64,000 bases of DNA, from contig PADC01000008.1 in assembly GCA_002700385.1 (NCBI GenBank), positions 102,485-166,484 on the forward strand, in the 5' to 3' direction. The notes under the pieces were generated by a model. That model saw only the letters and a program-made list of their open reading frames with translations. It searched no databases and had not been told where the DNA came from. Positions 9,525 through 19,361 of this stretch are shown in pieces (the first letter of the stretch is position 1; every line of letters starts with the position of its first letter). The translations under genes were made by a program, and so were the position numbers. This DNA comes from Cycloclasticus sp. (lineage in GTDB: Bacteria; Pseudomonadota; Gammaproteobacteria; Methylococcales; Cycloclasticaceae).

Positions 9525-10727
9525 ATGAAAGACTCATTAACCGTCAACGTCGGCTCTGTTTTAATTGGTCATCAACACCCTGTTGTCATTCAATCCATGA
9601 CTAATACAGACACGGCTGATATACATAACACAGTCAAGCAGGTCTATGAATTAGCAAAAGCAGGCTCTGAGCTTGTTAGAATAACGGTTAACTCAGAAGC
9701 TGCGGCATCCGCAGTCAGCACCATTAGGCAGAAACTTGATGCCTTAGGTTGTGATGTTCCCTTGGTAGGCGATTTTCATTTTAATGGCCATAAATTACTC
9801 GAAAAATACCCAGATTGCGCACAAGCCCTAGCGAAATATCGAATTAACCCCGGCAATGTGGGGCGTGGTAGTAAACGCGATCCTCAGTTTGCTCAAATGA
9901 TTGAGTTTGCTATTCAATACGATAAACCGATACGCATTGGGGTTAACTGGGGAAGCCTTGATCAATCCGTGTTAGCTCGCCTTATGGATGAAAATTCTAA
10001 AGCCAGTACACCGCGTGACTCCGTAGCCGTGATGCACGATGCTGTTATAACCTCTGCCCTTGAAAGCGCCAAAAAAGCGGAAGAAATAGGCTTGCCCAAA
10101 GATAAAATTATTTTATCTTGTAAAATGAGTGGCGTCCAAGATCTGATCTCGGTGTATCAAGACCTCGCCGCTCGCTGCGATTACCCTCTGCACCTTGGCT
10201 TAACAGAGGCCGGTATGGGTAGCAAAGGAATTGTCTCATCCACTGCAGCGTTAGCTGTTCTACTGCAGCAAGGTATTGGTAATACAATTCGAATCTCTTT
10301 AACACCAGAACCCGGTGGTGATCGATGCCAAGAAGTTGTTGTGGCTCAAGAAATTTTACAATCGATGGGAATTCGCTCATTTACCCCAGCCGTTATTTCT
10401 TGCCCAGGTTGTGGCCGTACAACAAGCGACTATTTCCAACAATTAGCACAAGATATTCAATCATACCTGCGCCATAAAATGCCTGAATGGAAAACCCAAT
10501 TTGCCGGTGTAGAGAATATGAAAGTCGCCGTTATGGGATGCGTAGTGAACGGCCCTGGTGAAAGTAAAAATGCTGATATCGGTATCAGTTTACCTGGCAC
10601 AGGCGAAAAACCTGTCGCACCCGTGTACATAGATGGACAGAAAAACGTGACCTTAAAAGGAAACGATATAGCCGAACAATTTCAAAAAATTGTTGAACGC
10701 TATGTTATTGATACCTATCAACAGTAA
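9525..10727 (+). CDS. ispG: 4-hydroxy-3-methylbut-2-enyl diphosphate synthase (IspG/GcpE)
   Basis: A 400-residue iron-sulphur enzyme of the MEP isoprenoid pathway. It reductively converts methylerythritol cyclodiphosphate to HMBPP. The N-terminal TIM-barrel half begins [23 protein letters not shown]. The C-terminal cluster-binding half has CPGCGRTT near residue 293 and the third cysteine in [18 protein letters not shown] near 338. Length and motifs match the bacterial, two-domain form. Its usual gammaproteobacterial neighbours (rodZ, hisS) are not here. No strong ribosome site precedes the ATG. Confidence 0.96.
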   Translation: MKDSLTVNVGSVLIGHQHPVVIQSMTNTDTADIHNTVKQVYELAKAGSELVRITVNSEAAASAVSTIRQKLDALGCDVPLVGDFHFNGHKLLEKYPDCAQALAKYRINPGNVGRGSKRDPQFAQMIEFAIQYDKPIRIGVNWGSLDQSVLARLMDENSKASTPRDSVAVMHDAVITSALESAKKAEEIGLPKDKIILSCKMSGVQDLISVYQDLAARCDYPLHLGLTEAGMGSKGIVSSTAALAVLLQQGIGNTIRISLTPEPGGDRCQEVVVAQEILQSMGIRSFTPAVISCPGCGRTTSDYFQQLAQDIQSYLRHKMPEWKTQFAGVENMKVAVMGCVVNGPGESKNADIGISLPGTGEKPVAPVYIDGQKNVTLKGNDIAEQFQKIVERYVIDTYQQ

Positions 10728-10765
10728 TATCTTGCTATTGACAGGTTTTTTTTAAAGCCTAACGG

Positions 10766-10790
10766 TTGAACCGGTTTATCACCGGTTCAA
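10766..10790. terminator. Perfect 10-bp stem-loop between convergent ispG and cold-shock genes
   Basis: TTGAACCGGT and ACCGGTTCAA flank a 5-nt loop, exactly between two convergent genes. Neither side has an immediate T run, so it is an atypical or factor-assisted terminator at best. Confidence 0.45.
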
Positions 10791-10798
10791 GCCCATTA

Positions 10799-11014
10799 TT
10801 ACTCTAGGCCGGTAACTTCTTCTGCTTGAAGCCCCTTTTCACCTTTAGTAATTGTAAATTCAACAGCTTGGTTCTCTTTTAATGTACGAAAACCGTCTCC
10901 TTGAATTGCTCTAAAATGAACAAACACATCTTCCCCACCAGCATCTGGTTGAATAAAACCAAAGCCCTTTGAGTTATTAAACCACTTAACAATACCGCGA
11001 ACTCGTTCTGACAT
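10799..11014 (-). CDS. Cold-shock domain protein (CspA family)
   Basis: A 71-residue single cold-shock domain. The RNA-binding motifs KGFGFIQPD (RNP1) and VFVHFRAI (RNP2) are intact. Such proteins bind single-stranded RNA and act as RNA chaperones or antiterminators. The purine-rich GGAAGAGGAAAAGAG precedes the ATG. The gene has its own 164-nt upstream region before mazG, consistent with the long leader common for csp genes. I cannot tell whether it is cold-induced or constitutive. Confidence 0.93.
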   Translation of the reverse strand: MSERVRGIVKWFNNSKGFGFIQPDAGGEDVFVHFRAIQGDGFRTLKENQAVEFTITKGEKGLQAEEVTGLE

Positions 11015-11178
11015 CTCTTTTCCTCTTCCAAAATAAATATAAAAACCAGATAGTTAGAAGACTTTATTACTGTTAATTATTAACTTCATCTAGACTATCA
11101 ACACCCTGAGTATACTAAAAGCTATAGAAATGTACTAACTTTTATTTACACACATCAATGCCACCAAACTAGCACTGC

Positions 11179-11964
11179 CTATGTAAACTCTTTTGCTTGA
11201 TTCCAAAGCGCTTCTAAATACATAGAGGAGCAATTCTCAATTTCTTCTCCTGATTCATTCAATAGTCGTTCAATATATGTAAACCGTTTAGTAAACCGTT
11301 CATTTGCTAATCGCAATGACCATTCCGGGCTAATTTCTAAATGTCGCGCCATATTGATGCAGCTAAAAAGAACATCACCCAGTTCTTCTTCGATACGTTG
11401 TTGATTGTGTTCTAACTTGATTTCTTCTTTGAGCTCCTCAATTTCTTCCTCCAGTTTTTCCATAACAGGGGGCAATTCTTTCCAATCAAAGCCGACTGAT
11501 GCTGCTTTTTTTTGTAACTTATAAGCTTGATTCATTGCTGGCTGGTTTGAACCGATACCACTTAAAATACCTTTTTCTTCATCATGTTCTACACGTTTAT
11601 ACCCTTCCCAGTCTTTTACTGACTCCTTGTCTGAAACTAAATCACTGCTAAATACATGAGGGTGACGTTGAATTAATTTATTACAAACACATTCAAGAAT
11701 ATCGGCAAACTCGAAGGCCTGACTTTCTTTGGCTAACTGCGCATGAAAAATCACATGAAACAGAAGATCACCCAGCTCCTCTTTTAAAGCCGAAAAATTT
11801 TTATGTTGTATAGCTTCTGCCACTTCATAAGCTTCTTCTATTGTATAAGGCGCAAGGCTGTCAAAATTTTGCTTGATATCCCAAGGGCAGCCCTTCTTTT
11901 CATCCCTGAGTTGAGTCATTATGTCCAACAACTCGTCTATTTTATTTTTAACATCGATATTCAT
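11179..11964 (-). CDS. mazG: Nucleoside triphosphate pyrophosphohydrolase MazG
   Basis: A 261-residue all-helical NTP pyrophosphohydrolase with two MazG repeats. The first carries the EExxE...ExxD metal site (YTIEEAYEVAEAI then KEELGDLLFHVIFHAQLA), and the second repeats it (LEEEIEELKEEI then EEELGDVLFSCINMARHL). CPWDIKQNFDSL near the N-terminus is characteristic. It removes pyrophosphate from aberrant or excess NTPs. It is monocistronic here and divergent from the SpmA/B-like gene. No adjacent toxin gene suggests the unrelated MazEF context. Confidence 0.94.
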   Translation of the reverse strand: MNIDVKNKIDELLDIMTQLRDEKKGCPWDIKQNFDSLAPYTIEEAYEVAEAIQHKNFSALKEELGDLLFHVIFHAQLAKESQAFEFADILECVCNKLIQRHPHVFSSDLVSDKESVKDWEGYKRVEHDEEKGILSGIGSNQPAMNQAYKLQKKAASVGFDWKELPPVMEKLEEEIEELKEEIKLEHNQQRIEEELGDVLFSCINMARHLEISPEWSLRLANERFTKRFTYIERLLNESGEEIENCSSMYLEALWNQAKEFT

Positions 11965-12051
11965 CTAGAGCACTTGTTTGTTGTGTTAAAGTTCCGCTAG
12001 CGTTGCCACCGGACCCTACGTTTTCTATTCGTTAAGTTTCATCTTTATTTT

Positions 12052-13281
12052 ATGTTAAATATCATTTGGTTAAGCTTTTTTTTCATTGCCTTTTTAACTG
12101 GCCTTTATCGCTTGGTCATGCTTGGTGATACCAATGTTTTTAATGACATCACACTGGCAACATTTACCTTATCTAAAACAGCCTTTGAAATTTCACTTGG
12201 CCTAACCGGCATTCTTTGTTTTTGGATGGGTGTCATGAAAATTGGCGAAAAAAGTGGTTTTATCGGGCATTTAACTCAGTTCCTAAACCCGTTTTTAAAA
12301 CGTTTAATGCCAGACGTCCCAGATAAACACCCTGCATACGGCGCTATGGTGATGAATTTATCCGCTAATATGCTTGGTTTGGACAATGCTGCAACACCGC
12401 TGGGTATAAAAACCATGCAACATTTACAGACACTCAACCCTCATAAAGAATCAGCCAGTAATGCGCAAATATTATTTTTGGTGATTAACACTTCTGCCGT
12501 CACCCTATTTCCGCTGACTATTTTTACATATCGCGCTCAACTGGGTGCTGCTAATCCCACCGACGTATTTATCCCCATTTTAATTGCCACTTATGCATCC
12601 ACTCTCGCTGGACTGTTAGCCGTTGCGAGCATTCAACGCATAAAACTCTATGATCCAGTTGTTCTTGGCTATTTGGCAGGCTTTAGCGCTATAGTCGCGT
12701 CCATTCTGTTTTATTTTGCTCAACTCGATCAAGTGACAATGCAACAACACTCTTCCTTGGTCAGCAATTTTATTATTTTTACTTTAATTATTGCCTTTAT
12801 GGCTGGTGCTGTAAAACAACGAATTAATGTCTACGAGGCTTTTATTGACGGCGCAAAAGAAGGTTTTCAAACAGCGGTAATGATTATTCCTTACCTTGTT
12901 GCCATGTTAGTGGCTATTGGTGTTTTTAGAGCCAGTGGCGCACTAGAAATAGCGTTAGATTTTTTTAAATCTTTGCTAACACACTATTCTATCGACAACC
13001 GCTTTGTTGATGCCTTACCCACTGCTTTTATGAAGCCACTAAGTGGCAGTGGTGCGCGCGCTATGATGATAGAAACCATGCAGACCCATGGCGCCGATTC
13101 TTTTGCTGGACGGCTTGCGTCCATTGTTCAAGGCAGCACAGAAACGACTTTTTATGTTTTAGCCGTTTATTTTGGCGCAGTTGGTATTAAAAAGGCGCGC
13201 CACGCCGTCGCTTGTGGTTTGTTTGCCGATTTCATCGGTATTTTCATCGCAATCCTTGTTGGCTATTTATTTTTTGCCTAA
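12052..13281 (+). CDS. Nucleoside-recognition (Gate) domain membrane protein, SpmA-SpmB fusion
   Basis: A 409-residue membrane protein. The first half (about 1-200) matches spore maturation protein A, with MNLSANMLGLDNAATPLGIKTM. The second half matches SpmB, with GAKEGFQTAVMIIPYLVAMLVAIGVFR, PLSGSGARAMM and IVQGSTETTFYVLAVYFG. Non-sporulating proteobacteria often carry this fusion, and its function is unknown; transport of a small molecule has been proposed for the domain. Several hydrophobic segments span both halves. It is 56 nt upstream of the LpxL-like gene, so co-transcription is possible. Confidence 0.85.
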   Translation: MLNIIWLSFFFIAFLTGLYRLVMLGDTNVFNDITLATFTLSKTAFEISLGLTGILCFWMGVMKIGEKSGFIGHLTQFLNPFLKRLMPDVPDKHPAYGAMVMNLSANMLGLDNAATPLGIKTMQHLQTLNPHKESASNAQILFLVINTSAVTLFPLTIFTYRAQLGAANPTDVFIPILIATYASTLAGLLAVASIQRIKLYDPVVLGYLAGFSAIVASILFYFAQLDQVTMQQHSSLVSNFIIFTLIIAFMAGAVKQRINVYEAFIDGAKEGFQTAVMIIPYLVAMLVAIGVFRASGALEIALDFFKSLLTHYSIDNRFVDALPTAFMKPLSGSGARAMMIETMQTHGADSFAGRLASIVQGSTETTFYVLAVYFGAVGIKKARHAVACGLFADFIGIFIAILVGYLFFA

Positions 13282-13337
13282 TCTGGTTCATTGCTTTGTT
13301 AGAATACGCCCTTTATTTTTAATTTTTCAGTATTCAT

Positions 13338-14216
13338 ATGGCCAAAAATCGCCAATCGTTCTTTTCAAATTTTTACCCCATTCTTGGCAGGCTACCTTTT
13401 TTTGTACTTTACGCCCTCGCCTACCCCATCTATTTCATTGGGTATTATTTTGTTGAAAGAAAACGTAACGTTATCTATTCAAATATGGAAAATTCTTTTC
13501 CAACAATGCCTAAAAATGAGCTACGGCGATTGGCTAAACTGAATTTTAAACATTTGGTTTACGTGATGCTTGAAGCCATTAAAACCAGATACTTATCAGA
13601 AAAACAGATTCGCCAACGAATCATTTTAAAAAACCCTGAGATCATCGAACAGTTTGCCAAAAACAAACAGTCTGTTCTTATGTTAACGGCCCACCACTGT
13701 AATTGGGAATGGATTCTGGCAGGTTGTAGCTTGCAACTGTCTTTTCCTATTGATGTTGTCTACAAACCCTTACACGATCAAGTTGTTGATGAGTACATGA
13801 AAGTCTCACGCTCTCGTTTTAATGCGCGTCCTATACCCAATAAAAATGCCCTTATTGAGATTATGAAAAGGCGAAAAGAGGTGCGTGGTTTTGCGATGGT
13901 TGCTGACCAATCTCCTGTTAGAAAAGAGGAGAAGTATTGGACTACTTTTTTAAATCAGGAAAGTGCTTTTGCCGTTGGTGCTCAAAAAATTGCTCAGCTA
14001 ACCAAATACCCCGTTATTTTTGTTGGAATGAAACGATTAAGCCTTGGGCATTATGAAGTTTATTTTGAAGAATTAGCACAACCTCCCTACGAAAAGGAAG
14101 GCTATGACATCACTGAAAAATATGCGCGTGCGTCTGAAAAAATGATTCTAGAAGCGCCTGAAGATTGGATGTGGTCCAATCGAAAATGGAAAAGAAAACG
14201 CGGCATTTACGATTAA
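13338..14216 (+). CDS. LpxL/HtrB-type lysophospholipid/lipid A acyltransferase
   Basis: A 292-residue inner-membrane acyltransferase. One N-terminal hydrophobic segment (LPFFVLYALAYPIYFIGYYFV) precedes the active-site block HHCNWEW near residue 119, which supplies the catalytic His and Glu. DQSP follows near 190. The family transfers an acyl chain from acyl-ACP to Kdo-lipid A or to other lysolipids. Its position next to an acyl-AMP ligase/carrier protein and a PlsC fusion raises the possibility that it acts on a product of that cluster instead of lipid A. It converges on the ligase with 8 nt between stops. Confidence 0.85.
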   Translation: MAKNRQSFFSNFYPILGRLPFFVLYALAYPIYFIGYYFVERKRNVIYSNMENSFPTMPKNELRRLAKLNFKHLVYVMLEAIKTRYLSEKQIRQRIILKNPEIIEQFAKNKQSVLMLTAHHCNWEWILAGCSLQLSFPIDVVYKPLHDQVVDEYMKVSRSRFNARPIPNKNALIEIMKRRKEVRGFAMVADQSPVRKEEKYWTTFLNQESAFAVGAQKIAQLTKYPVIFVGMKRLSLGHYEVYFEELAQPPYEKEGYDITEKYARASEKMILEAPEDWMWSNRKWKRKRGIYD

Positions 14217-14224
14217 CCACCCTT

Positions 14225-16192
14225 TTAACTGTCCATTTTCTTCGCAATAAACCCTGCTAACTCCTCAATCGTGGGGTAGTCAAAAAAGTCCGTCAACTCG
14301 ACAACATCTGGATACATTTCATCTATCTTTTCATGTATTTGCGCCAGCTTCAAAGAACTTGTGCCCATTTCAAAGATATTGTCATTCAGATGAATTTTTT
14401 GTTCTGCAACCACCGAATGACAGATGTCTAATAATGCTCTTTCTACTGAACTTCCTGCTGCGATATCGTCTGTTGACTGTGTTTCAGAAAGCTCTGTCAA
14501 TGCGGCCATGATTTCATTAAACTCACCGTCCATATATTGATCAGCCAACGCAAATCGTTGAACTTTACCGCTGGTTGTTTTAGGCACTTTTTTTATGGGT
14601 AAGACATGTGCCACATCGAGGCCCGATTTTTCATTCAACTGACGCCTCACATCAATCGTTGTTTGATAAAAGTCTTCTAATTCACCCCGATATAAAACAA
14701 AAACAACTAACTCATCAACCGCTTCTTCAGGGTTACGAATACCACAAACGATTACTTTACCCAATTCAATGCCATCGACATGTTCACAGATGGATTCAAG
14801 ATCCGGTGCAAAGTAGTTCTGGCCATTGACAATGATCAAGTCTTTCGTTCGACCTGTAATAACCAATTGCCCTTCGTTCATTAAGCCTTGATCGCCAGTA
14901 TCTAGCCATCCATCAACCGTGATCAGCTTTTTGTTCAAATCAGCTTCATGGTAATAACCTTTCGTTACATTTTCACCTTTAATATAAACTCGGCCCACAA
15001 CATTGTCGGCGACTGCATGCCCCTCTTTATCGACAATCGCTATGTCAGTGCCTGTAATCGCTTGACCCAGACGCACCAGTTCAATCGTTTGTTTACTCGC
15101 ATGATCGTGTATTTCAGCGGGTTGGCCTTCTGCAATTGACCCCCTCAATACATGAAGGGTAGAAAGCGGTTGTGCTAATTTGGGAAAACTAACAGCAAGA
15201 CAGGCTTCAGCCAAACCATAAACGGTGAACATCGCCGTTTCTCCTAGTCCAAAAGGCTTCATTACCGCATTAAATTCTCTGCACAAATCAGCTGAAATCG
15301 GTTCGGCTCCATTAAATATTAATCTGACATGTGATAAATCCAGCGACTCCTGAGTTTCAGGTTTAAAACGCTTCAATACGTGTTTATAACCAAAGTTAGG
15401 TGAGGAAAGGATTGTTGCTTTCTTTTCACTCGCTTTTTCTAGCCATAGACCCGGGCGTCGAACAAATAAATCTGTCGGCATCATAAACTGATTGATGTTG
15501 ACAAATAACGGTGTCAGGTGGAAACCAATAATGCCCAAATCATGTGTCAGTGGCATCCAGCTAAAAAAACTATCGCGTTCATCAAATGCACTGCATTCAA
15601 TAATGCCGTATAAATTCGTCACCAAATTTTTATGTGTTAAGACAACGCCCTTAGGGTCTCCTGTTGAACCAGAGGAAAATTGTATAAAAGACGTTTGCTC
15701 TGGCTGAATGGATGCGCACTGGCCTTGAGCACTCAATTCTTCTATGCGATCGAGCATAACCGCGTTTTGTTGAATTTTTTGATAGATTGACTCTTTTCCA
15801 TACTCGTCGGCATAGACTTTCAAGCGTTGTAGAGCCTTTATCGTTGTCGCAATATAGGGATTCTCCAGCTTTTCAAAGACATTAAAAACTTTTTGCCGAT
15901 GGCCATCACTGGTTCCAATCGCAATTGGGACAGCAACGATGCCACCGTACTGGCAGGCCCAAAATGTATCAATAAACTGCTCATTTTCAGCCAAATGAAT
16001 AATCAGTTCATCTCCTTCAGACGCACCTGTTTGCTGAATATGATGCAATAAACCCAAGGCTCTTTTTTTAAGCGCAGGGTAACTGACTTGCCGCTCTTTA
16101 TCTTGACCACTGATATAGGTAATGGTTTTACGGGTATCTTGGTTATTATCAAGCGCTTCGGTCAGCGTTTTAGGAAATTCATTCATGAGCAA
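14225..16192 (-). CDS. Fatty acyl-AMP ligase-like adenylating enzyme fused to an acyl carrier domain
   Basis: A 655-residue two-part protein. Residues about 1-560 form an AMP-binding ligase with the P-loop-like FSSGSTGDPKGV near 170, the THDLGIIGFHLTPLF and TVYGLAEA motifs, and GRTKDLIIVNGQNYFAPDLE, which resembles fatty acyl-AMP ligases more than acyl-CoA synthetases. Residues about 570-655 form a carrier domain with GTSSLKL near 609, whose serine would take phosphopantetheine. It should activate a fatty or aryl acid and load it onto its own carrier. The PPTase that could arm it is 48 nt upstream on the same strand. The acyl substrate and acceptor are unknown. Confidence 0.82.
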   Translation of the reverse strand: MLMNEFPKTLTEALDNNQDTRKTITYISGQDKERQVSYPALKKRALGLLHHIQQTGASEGDELIIHLAENEQFIDTFWACQYGGIVAVPIAIGTSDGHRQKVFNVFEKLENPYIATTIKALQRLKVYADEYGKESIYQKIQQNAVMLDRIEELSAQGQCASIQPEQTSFIQFSSGSTGDPKGVVLTHKNLVTNLYGIIECSAFDERDSFFSWMPLTHDLGIIGFHLTPLFVNINQFMMPTDLFVRRPGLWLEKASEKKATILSSPNFGYKHVLKRFKPETQESLDLSHVRLIFNGAEPISADLCREFNAVMKPFGLGETAMFTVYGLAEACLAVSFPKLAQPLSTLHVLRGSIAEGQPAEIHDHASKQTIELVRLGQAITGTDIAIVDKEGHAVADNVVGRVYIKGENVTKGYYHEADLNKKLITVDGWLDTGDQGLMNEGQLVITGRTKDLIIVNGQNYFAPDLESICEHVDGIELGKVIVCGIRNPEEAVDELVVFVLYRGELEDFYQTTIDVRRQLNEKSGLDVAHVLPIKKVPKTTSGKVQRFALADQYMDGEFNEIMAALTELSETQSTDDIAAGSSVERALLDICHSVVAEQKIHLNDNIFEMGTSSLKLAQIHEKIDEMYPDVVELTDFFDYPTIEELAGFIAKKMDS

Positions 16193-16240
16193 TAAAATGT
16201 GTCATTGTAAAATTAAATCAAGCCGCGTATTTTATAAGCA

Positions 16241-16981
16241 TTAACCCATTTGCGGTAAATTTTCAGGATCAAATACGTAAAACAACGGCGAGCAACTTTT
16301 TGAACGCAGCATCATACAAGCGCTTACCTTTTCACCCACCTCTAGTTGAAAACAAGACCATTCTGACATCTCGCCATATTCATCGGGGCATTCCATTAAT
16401 GTATTTGGTTGCGTCAAACTAAATCCACATCGCGAGACGCCCATGCCAAGACCTCTTCCCGTTGCTTTAATAAACGCTTCTTTGCATGTCCATAAATTAA
16501 AAAAAGTTTGTTGACGCTGACTGTCCTCAACCGTCAACCAGGCCTGTTGTTCCCTGTCAGAAAAATTGCGCTTCACTAGGCCTTCCAAATTTTCTAAGAA
16601 ACGCCATTTTTCAATATCGATACCGACTTCTTGATTAAGTGTGATCGCCACGAGTGCCAGATCACCCGAATGAGATATATTGAATGATAACGACGAATCA
16701 TCAAGGTATGGTTTGCCAAATTGGGCGGCTTTAAAACTGATCTCAGCAGGACTTTTGTCCAGGTACATTGATAATAATCGCCTTAGTTGCGTTCGCATTG
16801 AAGTAGCAGATTTTCTGTGCACACCGTCTCTTAAACGATTTATTTTTGTCTTTTCCTCAACACTCAACCACTCCCAGTCTTCTTGCTTGATCGAATGATT
16901 AAGAGACATCTGCCATACGTGAACCTGCCCTTTTTTTAAACGGGGTATTGAATTTTCAAATTTTGGGGTAAAGCCCATCAT
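16241..16981 (-). CDS. 4'-phosphopantetheinyl transferase, Sfp/AcpT type
   Basis: A 246-residue PPTase that moves phosphopantetheine from CoA to a carrier-protein serine. The magnesium-binding VGIDIEKWR lies near residue 117 and WTCKEAFIKATGRGLGMG near 162; the length is normal for Sfp-type enzymes. It is immediately upstream of the ligase-carrier gene and probably its dedicated partner. Its ATG is separated by a single base from the ATG of the divergent PlsC-hydrolase gene, so the two promoters must lie inside each other's coding sequence or the genes use later starts. Confidence 0.9.
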   Translation of the reverse strand: MMGFTPKFENSIPRLKKGQVHVWQMSLNHSIKQEDWEWLSVEEKTKINRLRDGVHRKSATSMRTQLRRLLSMYLDKSPAEISFKAAQFGKPYLDDSSLSFNISHSGDLALVAITLNQEVGIDIEKWRFLENLEGLVKRNFSDREQQAWLTVEDSQRQQTFFNLWTCKEAFIKATGRGLGMGVSRCGFSLTQPNTLMECPDEYGEMSEWSCFQLEVGEKVSACMMLRSKSCSPLFYVFDPENLPQMG

Positions 16982-16982
16982 A

Positions 16983-19325
16983 ATGAACTACTATAAAACT
17001 GAATGCTTAGTTTTAATTAAAACACGGATGAACGACGAGTCAAAAAATAAAAAGAATCCCAAGCGTTATGCCTTAAGTCCGAACACTTATAAGTGGACGT
17101 ATTTTGCCATGAAAACCTTATTTAAGGTTTTCAGCTTAACTATCCGCACACATGGAAAAGAATCATCCTGGTTAGAAGGTGATATTTTTTTATTCAATCA
17201 CTTTGCCCGTTTTGAAACATTTATTCCGCAATATTTAATTTATGAAAAAACAAAGCATTTCTCTCGAACCATTGCGGCAAAAGAATTATTTTCAGGCCAT
17301 TTTTTTAGCCCATTTCTCATAAAACTCGGTGGCATTCCCAATAATACAGACGCCCTTCTTTATCGTGTGGCAAGAGACATTTTACATCAACATAAACTGA
17401 TTGCCTTTCCCGAAGGAGGCATTGTAAAAGATCGACAGATTCTTGATAAAAAAGGTCGCTACCGCATTTATTCTCGCTCACACAAAACACGTAGAAAATT
17501 GCATACCGGACCTGCCGTTATTGCGTTGGCTATTGCCATTTTTAAGCAAACCGTTCGTGATCTTCATCAGCAAGGCGACGATGATGTTTTATCATTATGG
17601 GCTGCTGATTTGGGCTTCAGCAGCACGGCAACACTTATAGAACTGTGCAACAAACCAACAGCGATCATCCCCTGCAATATTACTTTTTATCCTTTACGGG
17701 TCAGTAACAACGCACTCCACAGTCTTGCCCAGTTTTTTATGGATAATTTACATCGACGTTTTTCTGAAGAGTTATTAATCGAGGGGAATTTCTTATTAAA
17801 AGATACTGATATGGATATTTGTTTAGGTGAGCCCATCATCGTTGAAGACTATTGGACACGGATGGAGTCTAGTCTAACGACTGCATTTATAAAAAATTCA
17901 GATTTAGCTCTAAAGCAAATTTTAAGCAACGTTGACCAAGAAGGAGAATGGAGTCATTTTCTATTTAGACTCAGCTATCAACGCAATACGAATAAAATTC
18001 GTGATGACTACATGCACGCAATTTATGACAATGTGACGATTAACATCGCCCATATCGCCTCCACCTTGATTTTACATTTTGTTGATGAAGGAAGGACCCA
18101 TATCAAAAAGCGAACACTCCATCATCTCATTTACATCGCTATTAAAGCATTACAAAAACACCGTTCTCTTAATTTTCATAGAACCCTCAAAAATCCCTCT
18201 ATTTATCGCAACTTACTGATGGCAAAGAGCAAAACTTTTGATCGGTTTCTAAAAAGTGCCCACAAAGCAAAATTAATCGAGTCATCAGGGGCTTATTATC
18301 AATTTTCTAAAAACCTCGTCAATGAACACGATTTTGATAGCATTCGATACAAAAACCCCATAGTCGTTAATGCCAATGAAGTGTCCTCCATTCCCGAAGT
18401 AGAAACATCAATAAAAAACAGCTTGGCTTTCCAGTTTAACAAAGAGTCAAATCACTTTGCCGATTTACTGATCGAGGATGAGTTACTGGAATATCACTGG
18501 GATATCGAACAATTTAAAGGTGAAAAACACCAGACACTGAACCAGCAACAAATGCTTAGCGAGGACTCTGCTTTGCCTTATGTGTTAAAACCGGCTCATC
18601 ACAATGGCGAGTGCATCATCTTTATACATGGATTACTTTCAACCCCTGCTGAGTTGAGAGAACTGGCTGAAAAATTTGCAAATGAGGGCTTTATCGCTAT
18701 TGGTTGCCGTCTTAAAGGTCATGGTACATCACCATGGGACTTACATGAAAGAACATGGCAAGATTGGCGACAATCTGTACAACAAAGTATAAAAATTGCA
18801 CATTGCTATAGTCAAAATGTCCACTTGGTTGGTTTTTCAGGAGGCGGTCTGCTCGCACTACTAACTGCGGCCGACAGGCATATAAATATTGCCTCAGTAG
18901 TGGCTTGTTCAACGCCTATTTTTTTGAAAGACCCCTCGTTCAAACGTCTTAAAATCACCGATACAGCGAATAAAATAATAAAAAAATTCAGTGGATCTGA
19001 AGGTCTTTTAGTCTTTAAAAAAAATATCCCCGAACACCCACACATCAATTATCAACATATCCCTGTTTCAGCCGTCCATCAACTTATCATGTTGATTGAT
19101 CAAACGACCTGTCGGCTGAATAACATCAACTGCCCCGTATTATTGATACAAGGGGATAATGATCCTGTCGTTGATTCGAGCAGTTTTGCACACATTGCCA
19201 GAAAAATTCCTAAAGAGCGACTCTCTTATCAATGGGTCAGTTCAGACCGACATGGCATTTTGTTTGAAAATACGGGAATGAGCCAACAAAAAATCATCCG
19301 CTTTATCACCAAGCAGGCCAAATAG
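16983..19325 (+). CDS. PlsC-like acyltransferase fused to an alpha/beta hydrolase
   Basis: A 780-residue fusion. Residues about 40-330 resemble 1-acyl-glycerol-3-phosphate acyltransferases, with NHFARFETF, LGGIPNNTD and FPEGG, but the usual HX4D motif reads HX4E. A middle region (about 330-540) is unassigned and partly helical. Residues about 545-780 form a serine hydrolase with IFIHGLLS (oxyanion), GFSGGG (nucleophile near 617), GDNDPVV (Asp near 726) and DRHGI (His near 757). It might acylate a lipid and then transfer or release an acyl group. An ATG at 17028 (MNDESKNKKN) is an alternative start, attractive because the first ATG almost touches the divergent PPTase gene. Confidence 0.8.
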   Translation: MNYYKTECLVLIKTRMNDESKNKKNPKRYALSPNTYKWTYFAMKTLFKVFSLTIRTHGKESSWLEGDIFLFNHFARFETFIPQYLIYEKTKHFSRTIAAKELFSGHFFSPFLIKLGGIPNNTDALLYRVARDILHQHKLIAFPEGGIVKDRQILDKKGRYRIYSRSHKTRRKLHTGPAVIALAIAIFKQTVRDLHQQGDDDVLSLWAADLGFSSTATLIELCNKPTAIIPCNITFYPLRVSNNALHSLAQFFMDNLHRRFSEELLIEGNFLLKDTDMDICLGEPIIVEDYWTRMESSLTTAFIKNSDLALKQILSNVDQEGEWSHFLFRLSYQRNTNKIRDDYMHAIYDNVTINIAHIASTLILHFVDEGRTHIKKRTLHHLIYIAIKALQKHRSLNFHRTLKNPSIYRNLLMAKSKTFDRFLKSAHKAKLIESSGAYYQFSKNLVNEHDFDSIRYKNPIVVNANEVSSIPEVETSIKNSLAFQFNKESNHFADLLIEDELLEYHWDIEQFKGEKHQTLNQQQMLSEDSALPYVLKPAHHNGECIIFIHGLLSTPAELRELAEKFANEGFIAIGCRLKGHGTSPWDLHERTWQDWRQSVQQSIKIAHCYSQNVHLVGFSGGGLLALLTAADRHINIASVVACSTPIFLKDPSFKRLKITDTANKIIKKFSGSEGLLVFKKNIPEHPHINYQHIPVSAVHQLIMLIDQTTCRLNNINCPVLLIQGDNDPVVDSSSFAHIARKIPKERLSYQWVSSDRHGILFENTGMSQQKIIRFITKQAK

Positions 19326-19361
19326 CGTAAAATACCCTCTTCTTTTTAACACCCTTTTCCA

